Source of the DNA: Streptomyces humi
Lineage (GTDB): Bacteria; Actinomycetota; Actinomycetes; Streptomycetales; Streptomycetaceae
Assembly: GCF_001005085.2 (NCBI RefSeq)
Contig: NZ_LBMU02000043.1
Location: 38,677 to 102,676 of the forward strand
Direction: 5' to 3'
DNA: 64,000 bases
This document shows positions 36,849-44,293 of the stretch, piece after piece. The notes beneath the pieces were generated by a model, which saw nothing but the letters and a program-made list of their open reading frames with translations, was not told where the DNA came from and did no database searches. The translations under genes and the position numbers were made by a program. The stretch's first letter is position 1; every line of letters begins with the position of its first letter.

Positions 36849-36883
36849 TGACTGGTCTACATCCTTGACTGGTACAGACCAAA
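36849..36883. promoter_or_regulatory. DasR-type site and direct repeat upstream of chitinase
   Basis: ACTGGTACAGACCAAA (36868-36883) agrees at 12 of 16 positions with the DasR consensus ACTGGTCTAGACCACT as I recall it. TTGACTGGT occurs at 36849-36857 and again at 36866-36874, the paired direct repeat typical of Streptomyces chitinase promoters. N-acetylglucosamine-dependent control is likely. The rest of 36582-36965 has no gene; a hairpin (CCCCCTTCCGGGGG) lies in the leader near 36925. Confidence 0.65.
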
Positions 36884-36965
36884 GCAGTTGAGTGTGCCCC
36901 ACACCCCCCACCGCGGCCGCGCCCCCTTCCGGGGGTGCGGTCGTGCTCCGCAAAGGAGTTGATCC

Positions 36966-37676
36966 GTGTTGAGGCGCCGAATCGCAGCCCTTCTCACCTC
37001 GCTCGCCACAGGAAGCTCCGTCCTGGTGCTCCAGGCGGCTCCCTCCGCCTCCGCCGCCGGGTTCGTCGTCAGCGAGGCGCAGTTCAACCAGATGTTCCCG
37101 AACCGGAACTCCTTCTACAGCTACAGCGGCCTCACCGCGGCGCTCGGTGCCTATCCGGGCTTCGCCAACACCGGCAGCGACACCGTCAGGAAGCAGGAGG
37201 CCGCCGCCTTTCTCGCCAACGTCAGCCACGAGACCGGCGGGCTGGTCCACGTCGTCGAGCAGAACACCGCCAACTACCCGCACTACTGCGACTGGAGCCA
37301 GTGGTACGGCTGTCCCGCCGGACAGTCCGCCTACTACGGGCGCGGCCCCATCCAGCTCAGCTGGAACTTCAACTACAAGGCCGCCGGCGACGCGCTCGGC
37401 GTCGACCTCCTCAACAACCCCTGGCAGGTGGAGAACAACTCCTCCGTGGCCTGGAAGACCGGCCTGTGGTACTGGAACACCCAGTCCGGCCCCGGCACCA
37501 TGACCGGTCACAACGCCATGGTCAACCAGGCCGGCTTCGGCCAGACCATCCGCAGCATCAACGGCTCCCTGGAGTGCGACGGCAAGAACCCGGCGCAGGT
37601 GCAGAGCCGGGTGAGCGCCTACCAGAAGTTCACCCAGATCCTGGGCGTGCCGACGGGCGCCGACCTCTACTGCTGA
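36966..37676 (+). CDS. secreted GH19 chitinase, catalytic domain only
   Basis: A 236-residue secreted chitinase. The signal peptide (1-34) ends SASAAG. The GH19 domain begins FVVSEAQFNQMFPNRNSFYSY; NVSHETGG contains the catalytic acid Glu and QNTANYPHYCDWSQWYGCPAGQ the region of the second Glu loop; YYGRGPIQLSWNFNYKAAGDAL is the family hallmark. It hydrolyses chitin with inversion. Unlike ChiF/ChiG of some streptomycetes, no cellulose/chitin-binding module precedes the domain. GTG start with AAAGGAG. Preceded by a DasR-like site. Confidence 0.93.
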   Translation: MLRRRIAALLTSLATGSSVLVLQAAPSASAAGFVVSEAQFNQMFPNRNSFYSYSGLTAALGAYPGFANTGSDTVRKQEAAAFLANVSHETGGLVHVVEQNTANYPHYCDWSQWYGCPAGQSAYYGRGPIQLSWNFNYKAAGDALGVDLLNNPWQVENNSSVAWKTGLWYWNTQSGPGTMTGHNAMVNQAGFGQTIRSINGSLECDGKNPAQVQSRVSAYQKFTQILGVPTGADLYC

Positions 37677-37817
37677 CCCCCGGCACTCGGCGCCCCGGGC
37701 GACCGCACCCCGCCCCGGGTGACCGCACCCCGGCCGGGGTGAACGCCCGGGGCGCCCGCCGGTGACGGCGGCTCCTCGCACAATGGGCCGCACGGGCGGC
37801 GGCAGCCGCCCGCATGA

Positions 37818-37831
37818 CTACACTGGCGTAG
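37818..37831. promoter_or_regulatory. BlaI-type operator
   Basis: CTAC-N6-GTAG within GACTACACTGGCGTAGAC is an inverted repeat of the TAC/GTA type bound by BlaI/MecI regulators, 64 bases upstream of the blaI-like gene; autoregulation is likely. Confidence 0.55.
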
Positions 37832-37894
37832 ACGGTCCGGCTGAGCGAGGCCGAGGAGCCGGACCGAGGACGAAGAAGGGGTGAGGGACCTTCC

Positions 37895-38278
37895 ATGGCC
37901 GACGGGAAGGACGAACGCCGGCCCGCCGGCGAACTCGAGGCGAGCGTCATGGCGGCCCTCTGGGCCGCGGGCGTGCCCCAGACGCCCGGCGAGGTGCAGC
38001 GCAGCCTCGGCACGGAACTGGCCCGCACGACCGTGACGACGATCCTCACCCGGCTGCACGACAAGGGCGTGGTCGACCGGCACCGCCAGGGCCGCGGCTA
38101 CGCCTACGTGCCCGTCCAGGACGCCCAGGGCCTGACCGCGAGGCGCATGCACAGCGAACTCGACCGGGACGGCGACCGGGAGACCGTGCTCGCCCGCTTC
38201 GTCGCCCAGCTCAGCCCCGACGACGAGCGCGTCCTGCGTACGCTGCTCGAAGCCGACGAGCAGTCCGGTGGACGATGA
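37895..38278 (+). CDS. BlaI/MecI/CopY-family repressor
   Basis: A 127-residue winged-helix repressor: LEASVMAALWAAGVPQTPGEVQRSL (helices 1-2), RTTVTTILTRLHDKGVVDRHRQGRGYAYVP (recognition helix and wing), and a C-terminal dimerisation helix region ending near DDERVLRTLLEADEQ. In beta-lactam systems the repressor is cleaved by a membrane metalloprotease; here the next gene, overlapping by ATGA, encodes an M56-type protease that is a natural sensor partner. A matching inverted repeat lies upstream. The signal sensed is unknown. Confidence 0.9.
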   Translation: MADGKDERRPAGELEASVMAALWAAGVPQTPGEVQRSLGTELARTTVTTILTRLHDKGVVDRHRQGRGYAYVPVQDAQGLTARRMHSELDRDGDRETVLARFVAQLSPDDERVLRTLLEADEQSGGR

Positions 38279-39201
38279 TCGCGCTGCTGATCCTGCCCCT
38301 GCTGGTGCCGTTCGCCCTCCCGGCACTGGCCCGGCGGGCCCTCGACCGGCTGGCCCCCGTCGCCGCGCTCTGGACGGTGACCGCCTCGGCCGTCGCCCTG
38401 GCCCTGTGCTCGCTCGCCGCCCTCGGCGCCTTCGTCCTCACCGGCCTGCTCAAGCTGCCGTTCTTCGCCTCGCTCGGTGAGCTGATCAGGCCGCTGCACA
38501 CCGCCTCGGACCGTTTCGTCCTGCCGCTGGCCGCACTCTCGGTGGGCGGCCTCGCCGTGACCGCGTGGACCCTCGTGCGGTCCGTGTCCCGGCAGGTCCG
38601 CGCCTTCCGCGCGGCCCGCTCGGCAGCGGCGCACGGGCCCGCCGCGGGTGATCTGTGTGTCGTCGACTCACCGCGTCCGGACGCGTACGCGCTGCCCGGG
38701 CGGCCGCACCGGATCGTCGTCACCACGGCGATGCTGCGCAACCTCGACGGGAGCGAGCGGGAGGCGCTGTTCGCGCACGAGCGGGCGCACAACGCGGGGG
38801 GCCACCACTACTTCCTCGCCGCGGCCGAACTCGCGGCGCACTGCCATCCGGCGCTGCGGCGGGTCCGGGACGTCGTCCGGCTGGCCGTGGAACGGGTGGC
38901 CGACGAGGTGGCGGCGCGGGTGGTGGGGGACCGGCGGCTGACGGCACGCGCGATCGCCAGGGCCGCGCTGGCGGGACAGGGCGCGGGCGCTCCCGAGCGG
39001 CCCGCGTTCGTGCCGGGGGCGGTGTCGGGGCCGGTGCCGCGCCGGGTCGAGGCGCTGCTGGCGCCGGGTGGGCGACGGGCCGGGGGGTGGATCGCGGCGC
39101 TGCTGGTGGCCTGCACCGGAGTGTCGTGCGTCGCCTCGGCGACCGGGATGGCCGACTTCCACCACCGGGTGGAGGTGGCCCAGGGGGAGGCGGAGCGGTA
39201 G
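38275..39201 (+). CDS. M56-family membrane metalloprotease
   Basis: A 308-residue membrane protein. Hydrophobic segments lie near 1-20, 30-55, 80-100 and close to the C-terminus. Between them a cytoplasmic catalytic domain contains LFAHERAHNAGGHHYFL, the HExxH zinc motif (about residue 163). No extracellular penicillin-binding domain follows, so it is shorter than BlaR1 and resembles the stand-alone M56 proteins common in Streptomyces. Translationally coupled to the BlaI-type repressor. Confidence 0.88.
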   Translation: MIALLILPLLVPFALPALARRALDRLAPVAALWTVTASAVALALCSLAALGAFVLTGLLKLPFFASLGELIRPLHTASDRFVLPLAALSVGGLAVTAWTLVRSVSRQVRAFRAARSAAAHGPAAGDLCVVDSPRPDAYALPGRPHRIVVTTAMLRNLDGSEREALFAHERAHNAGGHHYFLAAAELAAHCHPALRRVRDVVRLAVERVADEVAARVVGDRRLTARAIARAALAGQGAGAPERPAFVPGAVSGPVPRRVEALLAPGGRRAGGWIAALLVACTGVSCVASATGMADFHHRVEVAQGEAER

Positions 39202-39407
39202 CCGCCGTGCCGTTCGGAAGGCGCGGGTCCGCCGTGGCCGGTCGCGCGGTTCCTGCCCCCGGCCTCCGGACGGGGGCACCCCAGCCCCTGCCGGCGGGGG
39301 TGCTCCAGCCGTCGCCCGTCGAGAAGAAGCCCTGAGAAGCGGCGGCTGGCGTCCCCGAGGTTTTACGTATAACCTCTCCCGCTAACCGCTCCACCCGAAA
39401 GGTCACC

Positions 39408-39800
39408 ATGCGACGCGTCGCCCTGGTCACCCTCGTCGTCGGCGACTACGACGAGGCGATCCGCTTCTACACCGAGGCCCTCGGCTTCCGACTCGTCGAG
39501 GACGCGCCCCGCCCGGACGGCTCCCGCTGGGTCGTCGTGGAGCCCGGTTCCGAGGGGGCGGGTACCGGACTGCTGCTCGCCCGCGCCAAGGACGACGCCC
39601 AGCGCTCCCGAGTCGGCGACCAGACCGGCGGGCGCGTCGGCTTCTTTCTGCACACCGACGACTTCGCCCGGGACCATGCCCGGATGGCCGCCGCCGGCGT
39701 GATCTTCCTGGAGGAACCCCGGCACGAGCCGTACGGCACCGTCGCCGTCTTCCAGGACCTCTACGGGAACCGCTGGGACCTGCTCCAGCCCGCCGCCTGA
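39408..39800 (+). CDS. VOC-family (glyoxalase-like) protein
   Basis: A 130-residue two-module beta-alpha-beta-beta-beta protein: VTLVVGDYDEAIRFYTEALGF start and HEPYGTVAVFQDLYGNRWDLLQ end, with metal-ligand-like positions. The family includes glyoxalase I, extradiol dioxygenases and drug-binding proteins. Substrate not predictable. It precedes the adenosine deaminase gene by 37 bases and could share a transcript. Confidence 0.85.
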   Translation: MRRVALVTLVVGDYDEAIRFYTEALGFRLVEDAPRPDGSRWVVVEPGSEGAGTGLLLARAKDDAQRSRVGDQTGGRVGFFLHTDDFARDHARMAAAGVIFLEEPRHEPYGTVAVFQDLYGNRWDLLQPAA

Positions 39801-39837
39801 CCGACCGCTCCGAACCACCTGCCGAGGAACGCCCACC

Positions 39838-40917
39838 ATGACCGCTACGCGCGTAGACGCAGACCTGATCCGCCGTCTCCCCAAGGCCGTCCTGCACGAC
39901 CACCTGGACGGCGGCCTGCGTCCCGCCACCCTCGTGGAACTCGCCGCCGAGGTCGGCCACACCCTGCCCGCCACGGACCCCGAGGAACTGGCCGCCTGGT
40001 ACTTCGAGGCCGCCAACTCCGGTGACCTGGTCCGCTACATAGCGACCTTCGAGCACACCCTCGCCGTGTTGCAGACCAAGGAGGGGCTGCGGCGCGTCGC
40101 CGAGGAGTACGTCCTCGACCTGGCCGCCGACGGTGTGGTCTACGGCGAGGTCCGCTACGCGCCCGAGCTGAACGTCAAGGGCGGACTCACCCTGGGCGAG
40201 GTCGTCGAGGCCGTGCAGGAGGGTCTCGCGGCGGGCATGGCCAAGGCGGCCACCGCCGGCACGCCCGTGCGGGTCGGCACCCTGCTGTGCGGCATGCGGA
40301 TGTTCGACCGGGTCCGCGAAGCCGCGGAACTGGCGGTGGCCTACCGGGACGCCGGAGTCGTCGGCTTCGACATCGCCGGCGCGGAGGACGGCTTCCCCGC
40401 GGTCGACCACCTGGACGCCTTCGAGCTGCTGCGCGGCGAGAGCGTGCCGTTCACCATCCACGCCGGTGAGGCCCACGGCCTGCCCAGCATCCACCAGGCG
40501 ATCCAGGTCTGCGGAGCCCAGCGCATCGGGCACGGGGTGCGGATCACCGAGGACATCCCCGACCTCGCGGGCGGCAAGCTCGGCCGCCTCGCGAGCTGGG
40601 TGCGCGACCGCCGGATCGCCCTGGAGATGTGCCCCACCTCCAACCTCCAGACGGGCTGCGCCACCTCGATCGCCGAGCACCCGATCACCGCGCTGAAGGA
40701 GCTGGGCTTCCGGGTCACCCTCAACACCGACAACCGGCTGGTCTCGGGGACGACGATGACCCGGGAGATGTCCCTTCTCGTGGCGGAGGCCGGCTGGACC
40801 GTCGAGGACCTGCGCACCGTCACCGTGAACGCCCTGAAGAGCGCGTTCATCCCGTTCGACGAGCGCACGGCCCTCATCGAGGACGTCGTGCTGCCGGGCT
40901 ACGCGTCCGCGCTCTGA
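39838..40917 (+). CDS. add: adenosine deaminase
   Basis: A 359-residue zinc deaminase. LHDHLDGGLRP near residue 19 supplies two zinc His, TIHAGEAHG (about 203) the catalytic Glu and zinc His, RIGHGVRI the conserved His, and TLNTDNRLVSGT (about 296) the zinc Asp; most homologues read NTDD or NTDN here. It converts adenosine or deoxyadenosine to inosine in purine salvage. ATG with GAGGAACG upstream. Its 3' end overlaps the convergent DinB gene by 19 bases. Confidence 0.92.
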   Translation: MTATRVDADLIRRLPKAVLHDHLDGGLRPATLVELAAEVGHTLPATDPEELAAWYFEAANSGDLVRYIATFEHTLAVLQTKEGLRRVAEEYVLDLAADGVVYGEVRYAPELNVKGGLTLGEVVEAVQEGLAAGMAKAATAGTPVRVGTLLCGMRMFDRVREAAELAVAYRDAGVVGFDIAGAEDGFPAVDHLDAFELLRGESVPFTIHAGEAHGLPSIHQAIQVCGAQRIGHGVRITEDIPDLAGGKLGRLASWVRDRRIALEMCPTSNLQTGCATSIAEHPITALKELGFRVTLNTDNRLVSGTTMTREMSLLVAEAGWTVEDLRTVTVNALKSAFIPFDERTALIEDVVLPGYASAL

Positions 40918-41414
40918 AGCAGCCCCCGCAGGTAGGAGGCCTGTCCGACGTGCTGGAGATCGTCGGACAGGACACTCACCAGCCGTACGCCCAGCGTGAC
41001 CGGCGGGTCCCAGCGCTCGTCCACGACCCGTTCGAGGTCCGCGGCGGCCAGTCCGCGCAGCGCCCTGAGGGTCTGCTCGTGCACCGCGTCGTAGTAGCCG
41101 GTCAGCAGGTCGGCGGAGGCCACGGTGACCTTGGCGACCTGCTCGGACGTGTGCCCGTAGCCGTGGTCGTGGGGTGGCAGGCCGAGGCCGAAGCGCTTCT
41201 CCCAGCCCTCGTCCAGCCACACCTGGCCGAGGCCGAAGGCGTCGGCCACATGGTCGTCCTGGATCCGGGTCAGGTGCCAGACCAGCCAGGTGACGGAGTT
41301 GGCGTCCGGCGCGGGGCGCCTGTTGAGCAGGTCGGTGCCGAGGCCGTCGAGGGCGGCGTGGACTTCTTCCTGGATGCGGCCGAAGCCGTCGATGAGAATG
41401 TCCCTTGCATGCAT
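40899..41414 (-). CDS. DinB/DUF664-family protein
   Basis: A 171-residue four-helix-bundle protein: MHARDILIDGFGRIQEEVHAAL start, NSVTWLVWHLTRIQDDHVAD with the conserved metal His, and SDDLQHVGQASYLRGLLQ with the distal His. This family includes mycothiol-dependent S-transferases and maleylpyruvate isomerase-like proteins; the specific role is unknown. ATG at 41414 fits the family N-terminus; one six residues upstream (41432) is possible. Neither has a clear ribosome site. Confidence 0.8.
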   Translation of the reverse strand: MHARDILIDGFGRIQEEVHAALDGLGTDLLNRRPAPDANSVTWLVWHLTRIQDDHVADAFGLGQVWLDEGWEKRFGLGLPPHDHGYGHTSEQVAKVTVASADLLTGYYDAVHEQTLRALRGLAAADLERVVDERWDPPVTLGVRLVSVLSDDLQHVGQASYLRGLLQSADA

Positions 41415-41477
41415 ACGAACACGATCGCGCATCGCCGGTCGTGATGCGTCCGGAATCGGGCATCCGCCCGCGGCCGG

Positions 41478-42392
41478 TCAGACGGGGCAGGCCCCGTCCG
41501 AAGGGGCCGCCAGGTCGCCCGTCTCCAGCAGGGTGACCAAGGCGCGGGCCGCCGGACTGGTGGCCGTCTGCGGCGGCAGCAGTGCGACCGTCTGGTAGGC
41601 CGTCTCGTCCGTGTCCTTGAGGGCGAGCGCGGTGAGCGAGGGCCGCTTGTGCCGGAAGTGCCGGGGTACGACCGCGATCCCCAGGTTCTCGTCGACCAGG
41701 TCGAGGAGGCTGTGCACGTCGTTCACCTCCAGGGCGACCGTGCGCCGTACGCCCGCCGAGGCGAAGGCCGCGTCGGTGGTGCGCCGCGGCCCCCAGTCCG
41801 GGTGGAAGTCCACGAACACCTCGCCGTCGAGGTCCCGGGGCGTCACCGCCACGCCCGCGGTGGCCAGCCGGTGGCTGGGATGGCACAGCACGGTCATCGG
41901 CTCGCCGGTGAGCGACACCGAGCGCAGCTGGTCGGTGTCGTCCTGGGTGCGGTAGGCGAAGGCCAGGTCGAGCCGGCCGGCCGCCACCTCCTCGGCCAGC
42001 GCGCCGGAGCCCGCCTGCCGCAGCCGGATCTCCACGTCCGGGTGGCGGCGCCGGAACGCGGCGAGCAGCCCCGCCACGTGCACCCCGGCGATGCACTGCT
42101 CGGTGCCGAGCGCCAGCGTCCCGCGCAGCACGCCCTGCACCGCGGCCACCGCCTCGTGCGCCGACCGCACCTGGGCGAGGACGCGTTCCGCCTCGCCGAG
42201 CAGCGCCCGGCCGGCCTCGGTCAGGGTCACCCGGCGGGTCGTCCGCACGAACAGCGGCGCCCGCAGCTCCCGTTCCAGGGCCCGGATGGACGCCGACAGA
42301 CCGGACTGGGACACCATCAGCCGCTCCGCGGCCCGGGTGAAGTGCTGGTCCTCGGCGACGGCGACGAAGTGCTGGAGGTGGCGCAGTTCCAT
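41478..42392 (-). CDS. LysR-family transcriptional regulator
   Basis: A 304-residue LysR regulator: helix-turn-helix at residues 1-60 (MELRHLQHFVAVAEDQHFTRAAERLMVSQSGLSASIRALERELRAPLF region) and a two-lobe periplasmic-binding-like effector domain from about 90 (LRGTLALGTEQCIAG) to 290. It is divergent from the aldo/keto reductase gene at 42504 across 111 bases, so control of that gene and itself is the simplest model. Confidence 0.9.
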   Translation of the reverse strand: MELRHLQHFVAVAEDQHFTRAAERLMVSQSGLSASIRALERELRAPLFVRTTRRVTLTEAGRALLGEAERVLAQVRSAHEAVAAVQGVLRGTLALGTEQCIAGVHVAGLLAAFRRRHPDVEIRLRQAGSGALAEEVAAGRLDLAFAYRTQDDTDQLRSVSLTGEPMTVLCHPSHRLATAGVAVTPRDLDGEVFVDFHPDWGPRRTTDAAFASAGVRRTVALEVNDVHSLLDLVDENLGIAVVPRHFRHKRPSLTALALKDTDETAYQTVALLPPQTATSPAARALVTLLETGDLAAPSDGACPV

Positions 42393-42503
42393 GATTGAGA
42401 AGCGTAGCCGCACAATTCCATCGGATTCTTCTGTTGGACCACTGCCCGGGGCGCGGGAAAGAGTGGGATCGGTAGATCGTGTGCCAACCCCTCTGGAGTC
42501 GCG

Positions 42504-43496
42504 TTGTACACCGCACACCCCGACCGCTACGCCGACATGCCGTACCGCCGCAGTGGCCGCAGCGGCCTCAAGCTCCCCGCGCTGTCGCTCGGCCTCTGGC
42601 ACAACTTCGGGCCCGACCGGCCGGTGACGACCCAGCGCGCCATCCTGCGCCGCGCCTTCGACCTCGGCGTCACCCACTTCGACCTGGCCAACAACTACGG
42701 CCCGCCGCCCGGCGCCGCCGAGTCCGCGTTCGGTGAGGCCCTGCGGGCGGACTTCGCGGGGTACCGCGACGAGCTGGTCATCTCCACCAAGGCCGGCTAC
42801 CTGATGTGGCCCGGCCCGTACGGCGAGTGGGGCTCGCGCAAGTACGTGCTCTCGTCCCTCGACCAGTCGCTGAGCCGGATGGGCCTGGACTACGTCGACA
42901 TCTTCTACTCGCACCGCCCCGACCCGGAGACTCCGCTGGAGGAGACGATGGGCGCCCTGCACTCCGCGGTCCAGCAGGGCAAGGCGCTGTACGTCGGCAT
43001 CTCCAACTACTCGGCGGAGCAGACCCGCGAGGCGGCCCGGATCCTCGGCGAGCTGGGCACCCCGCTCCTCATCCACCAGCCCCGGTACTCGATGCTGGAC
43101 CGCCGCCCGGAGACGGAGGGCCTGCTGGACGCCCTCGACGAGCTCCAGGTCGGCTCCATCGTCTTCTCCCCGCTGGAGCAGGGCCTGCTCACCGGCCGCT
43201 ACCTGGACGGCATCCCCGAGGGCTCCCGGGCCGCGAGCGACAGCCCGTTCCTGAACTCGGACGCGGTCACCGAGGACCTGGTGGGCAGGCTGCGCGCCCT
43301 CGACGAGATCGCCAAGGAGCGGGGCCAGACGCTGGCCCAGCTCGCCCTGTCCTGGGTGCTGCGCGGCGGCCGGGTCACCTCGGCGCTGATCGGCGCGAGC
43401 AGCCCGCAGCAGGTCGAGGACAGTGTCGGAGCCATCGGGAACCTGGAGTTCGAGACCGGGGAACTGGCCCGGATCGACGCGATCGTCAACCCGTGA
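42504..43496 (+). CDS. aldo/keto reductase, glyceraldehyde-3-phosphate reductase (YghZ) type
   Basis: A 330-residue NADPH-dependent aldo/keto reductase closely resembling E. coli YghZ/Gpr, which reduces L-glyceraldehyde 3-phosphate and detoxifies methylglyoxal. FDLANNYGPPPG contains catalytic Asp and Tyr, STKAGYLMWPGPYG the Lys, and FYSHRPDPETPLEETM the His. Phosphate-binding GASSPQQVEDSV is near the C-terminus. A TTG at 42504 is preferred because it gives the family N-terminus MYTAHPDRYADMPYRRSG and has GGAG six bases upstream; an ATG at 42537 would truncate it. Divergent from a LysR gene. Confidence 0.9.
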   Translation: MYTAHPDRYADMPYRRSGRSGLKLPALSLGLWHNFGPDRPVTTQRAILRRAFDLGVTHFDLANNYGPPPGAAESAFGEALRADFAGYRDELVISTKAGYLMWPGPYGEWGSRKYVLSSLDQSLSRMGLDYVDIFYSHRPDPETPLEETMGALHSAVQQGKALYVGISNYSAEQTREAARILGELGTPLLIHQPRYSMLDRRPETEGLLDALDELQVGSIVFSPLEQGLLTGRYLDGIPEGSRAASDSPFLNSDAVTEDLVGRLRALDEIAKERGQTLAQLALSWVLRGGRVTSALIGASSPQQVEDSVGAIGNLEFETGELARIDAIVNP

Positions 43497-43528
43497 CGGA
43501 CGGGCACGCCGGCCCGTGAGCCGTGCGC

Positions 43529-43558
43529 CGAGGGGGGACGCGACCGCGTCCCCCCTCG
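43529..43558 (+). terminator. 14-bp hairpin after aldo/keto reductase
   Basis: CGAGGGGGGACGCG (43529-43542) and CGCGTCCCCCCTCG (43545-43558) pair perfectly with a minimal loop, 33 bases after the stop codon and followed by CTCTTTG. The rest of the gap to 43814 is less GC-rich than its surroundings and contains the probable leader of the TTA-codon gene. Confidence 0.8.
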
Positions 43559-43814
43559 CTCTTTGAGTGTGGGCACGTCAAAACTGGCCACCGCGACGAA
43601 ACCTTTCCTCTCAGGGGGCCCTGCCCTCCTGCGTGGTGGAGCACGTGCATTTCGGCCAATTCGCAGGGCGAATATGCCAAGAGACTGGCCAAAAAGGTGT
43701 GGTGACAGTGTTTCGAAAGTGAACATACTCGAATGTCAGGAGCACTTCACCGCACAGGAGCCGCACGGAAAACCGGCCCGCGACGGCACACCGGCGAGCT
43801 ACGGGGGAGTGATC

Positions 43815-44225
43815 GTGCACGACGAATTCCTGTGCCATGTGACGGCATACGGCGTCTGCGGCGGGCAGCGCATCGGCGTTCCCCTCGGCACCTACCGTGC
43901 GCCGACCCTGGCCCTGGCGCTGTGGTGGTTACGGGACCGGGCCTCCTGGATCGCGGAGCGGCTCGATCCCTTTCCCGAGAACCCGAGATTTCCGCACGGC
44001 GCACTCGTCCCGGTCGCGGACACCGTCGTGGACGTGCCCGGCCTGCTCCGCGCCTGGTGTGCCGACGTCGTCCGGCAGGAACTCGTCGCCGACGAACTGG
44101 CCGACGGCCGACTGGTGCGGATCGCCGTCCAGGACGACACCACCGAGTACGAACTGCTCGCCGAGTCCGTCGACGCGCTCCGTATGCAGCGCACCATCCC
44201 GGCACTGGTCGTACCCGTCGCCTGA
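43815..44225 (+). CDS. hypothetical protein with a TTA (bldA) codon
   Basis: A soluble protein of 136 residues from the GTG at 43815, which has GGGGGAG at 5-base spacing; an in-frame GTG at 43719 would give 168 residues and cannot be excluded. It reads MHDEFLCHVTAYGVCGG, then a Trp-rich helix LALALWWLRDRASW, and ends VDALRMQRTIPALVVPVA. No recognised domain. Codon 39 is TTA (43929-43931), read by the rare leucyl-tRNA BldA, the only TTA codon I noticed in a real gene here. This suggests developmental or antibiotic-stage control. Function unknown; the FHA-ABC gene follows by 68 bases. Confidence 0.65.
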   Translation: MHDEFLCHVTAYGVCGGQRIGVPLGTYRAPTLALALWWLRDRASWIAERLDPFPENPRFPHGALVPVADTVVDVPGLLRAWCADVVRQELVADELADGRLVRIAVQDDTTEYELLAESVDALRMQRTIPALVVPVA

Positions 44226-44280
44226 CGCGTGACAGCGCTCGCCCGGCGGCCATGACCGGGCGCACAAGAGGTCAGATCGG

Positions 44281-44293
44281 TAGAATTCTGGCC
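44281..44293 (+). promoter_or_regulatory. -10 element of a probable leaderless promoter
   Basis: TAGAAT (44281-44286) lies seven bases before the ATG of the FHA-ABC gene and there is no Shine-Dalgarno sequence; transcription starting about seven bases after a -10 would begin at the ATG. No clear -35 box. Confidence 0.5.
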
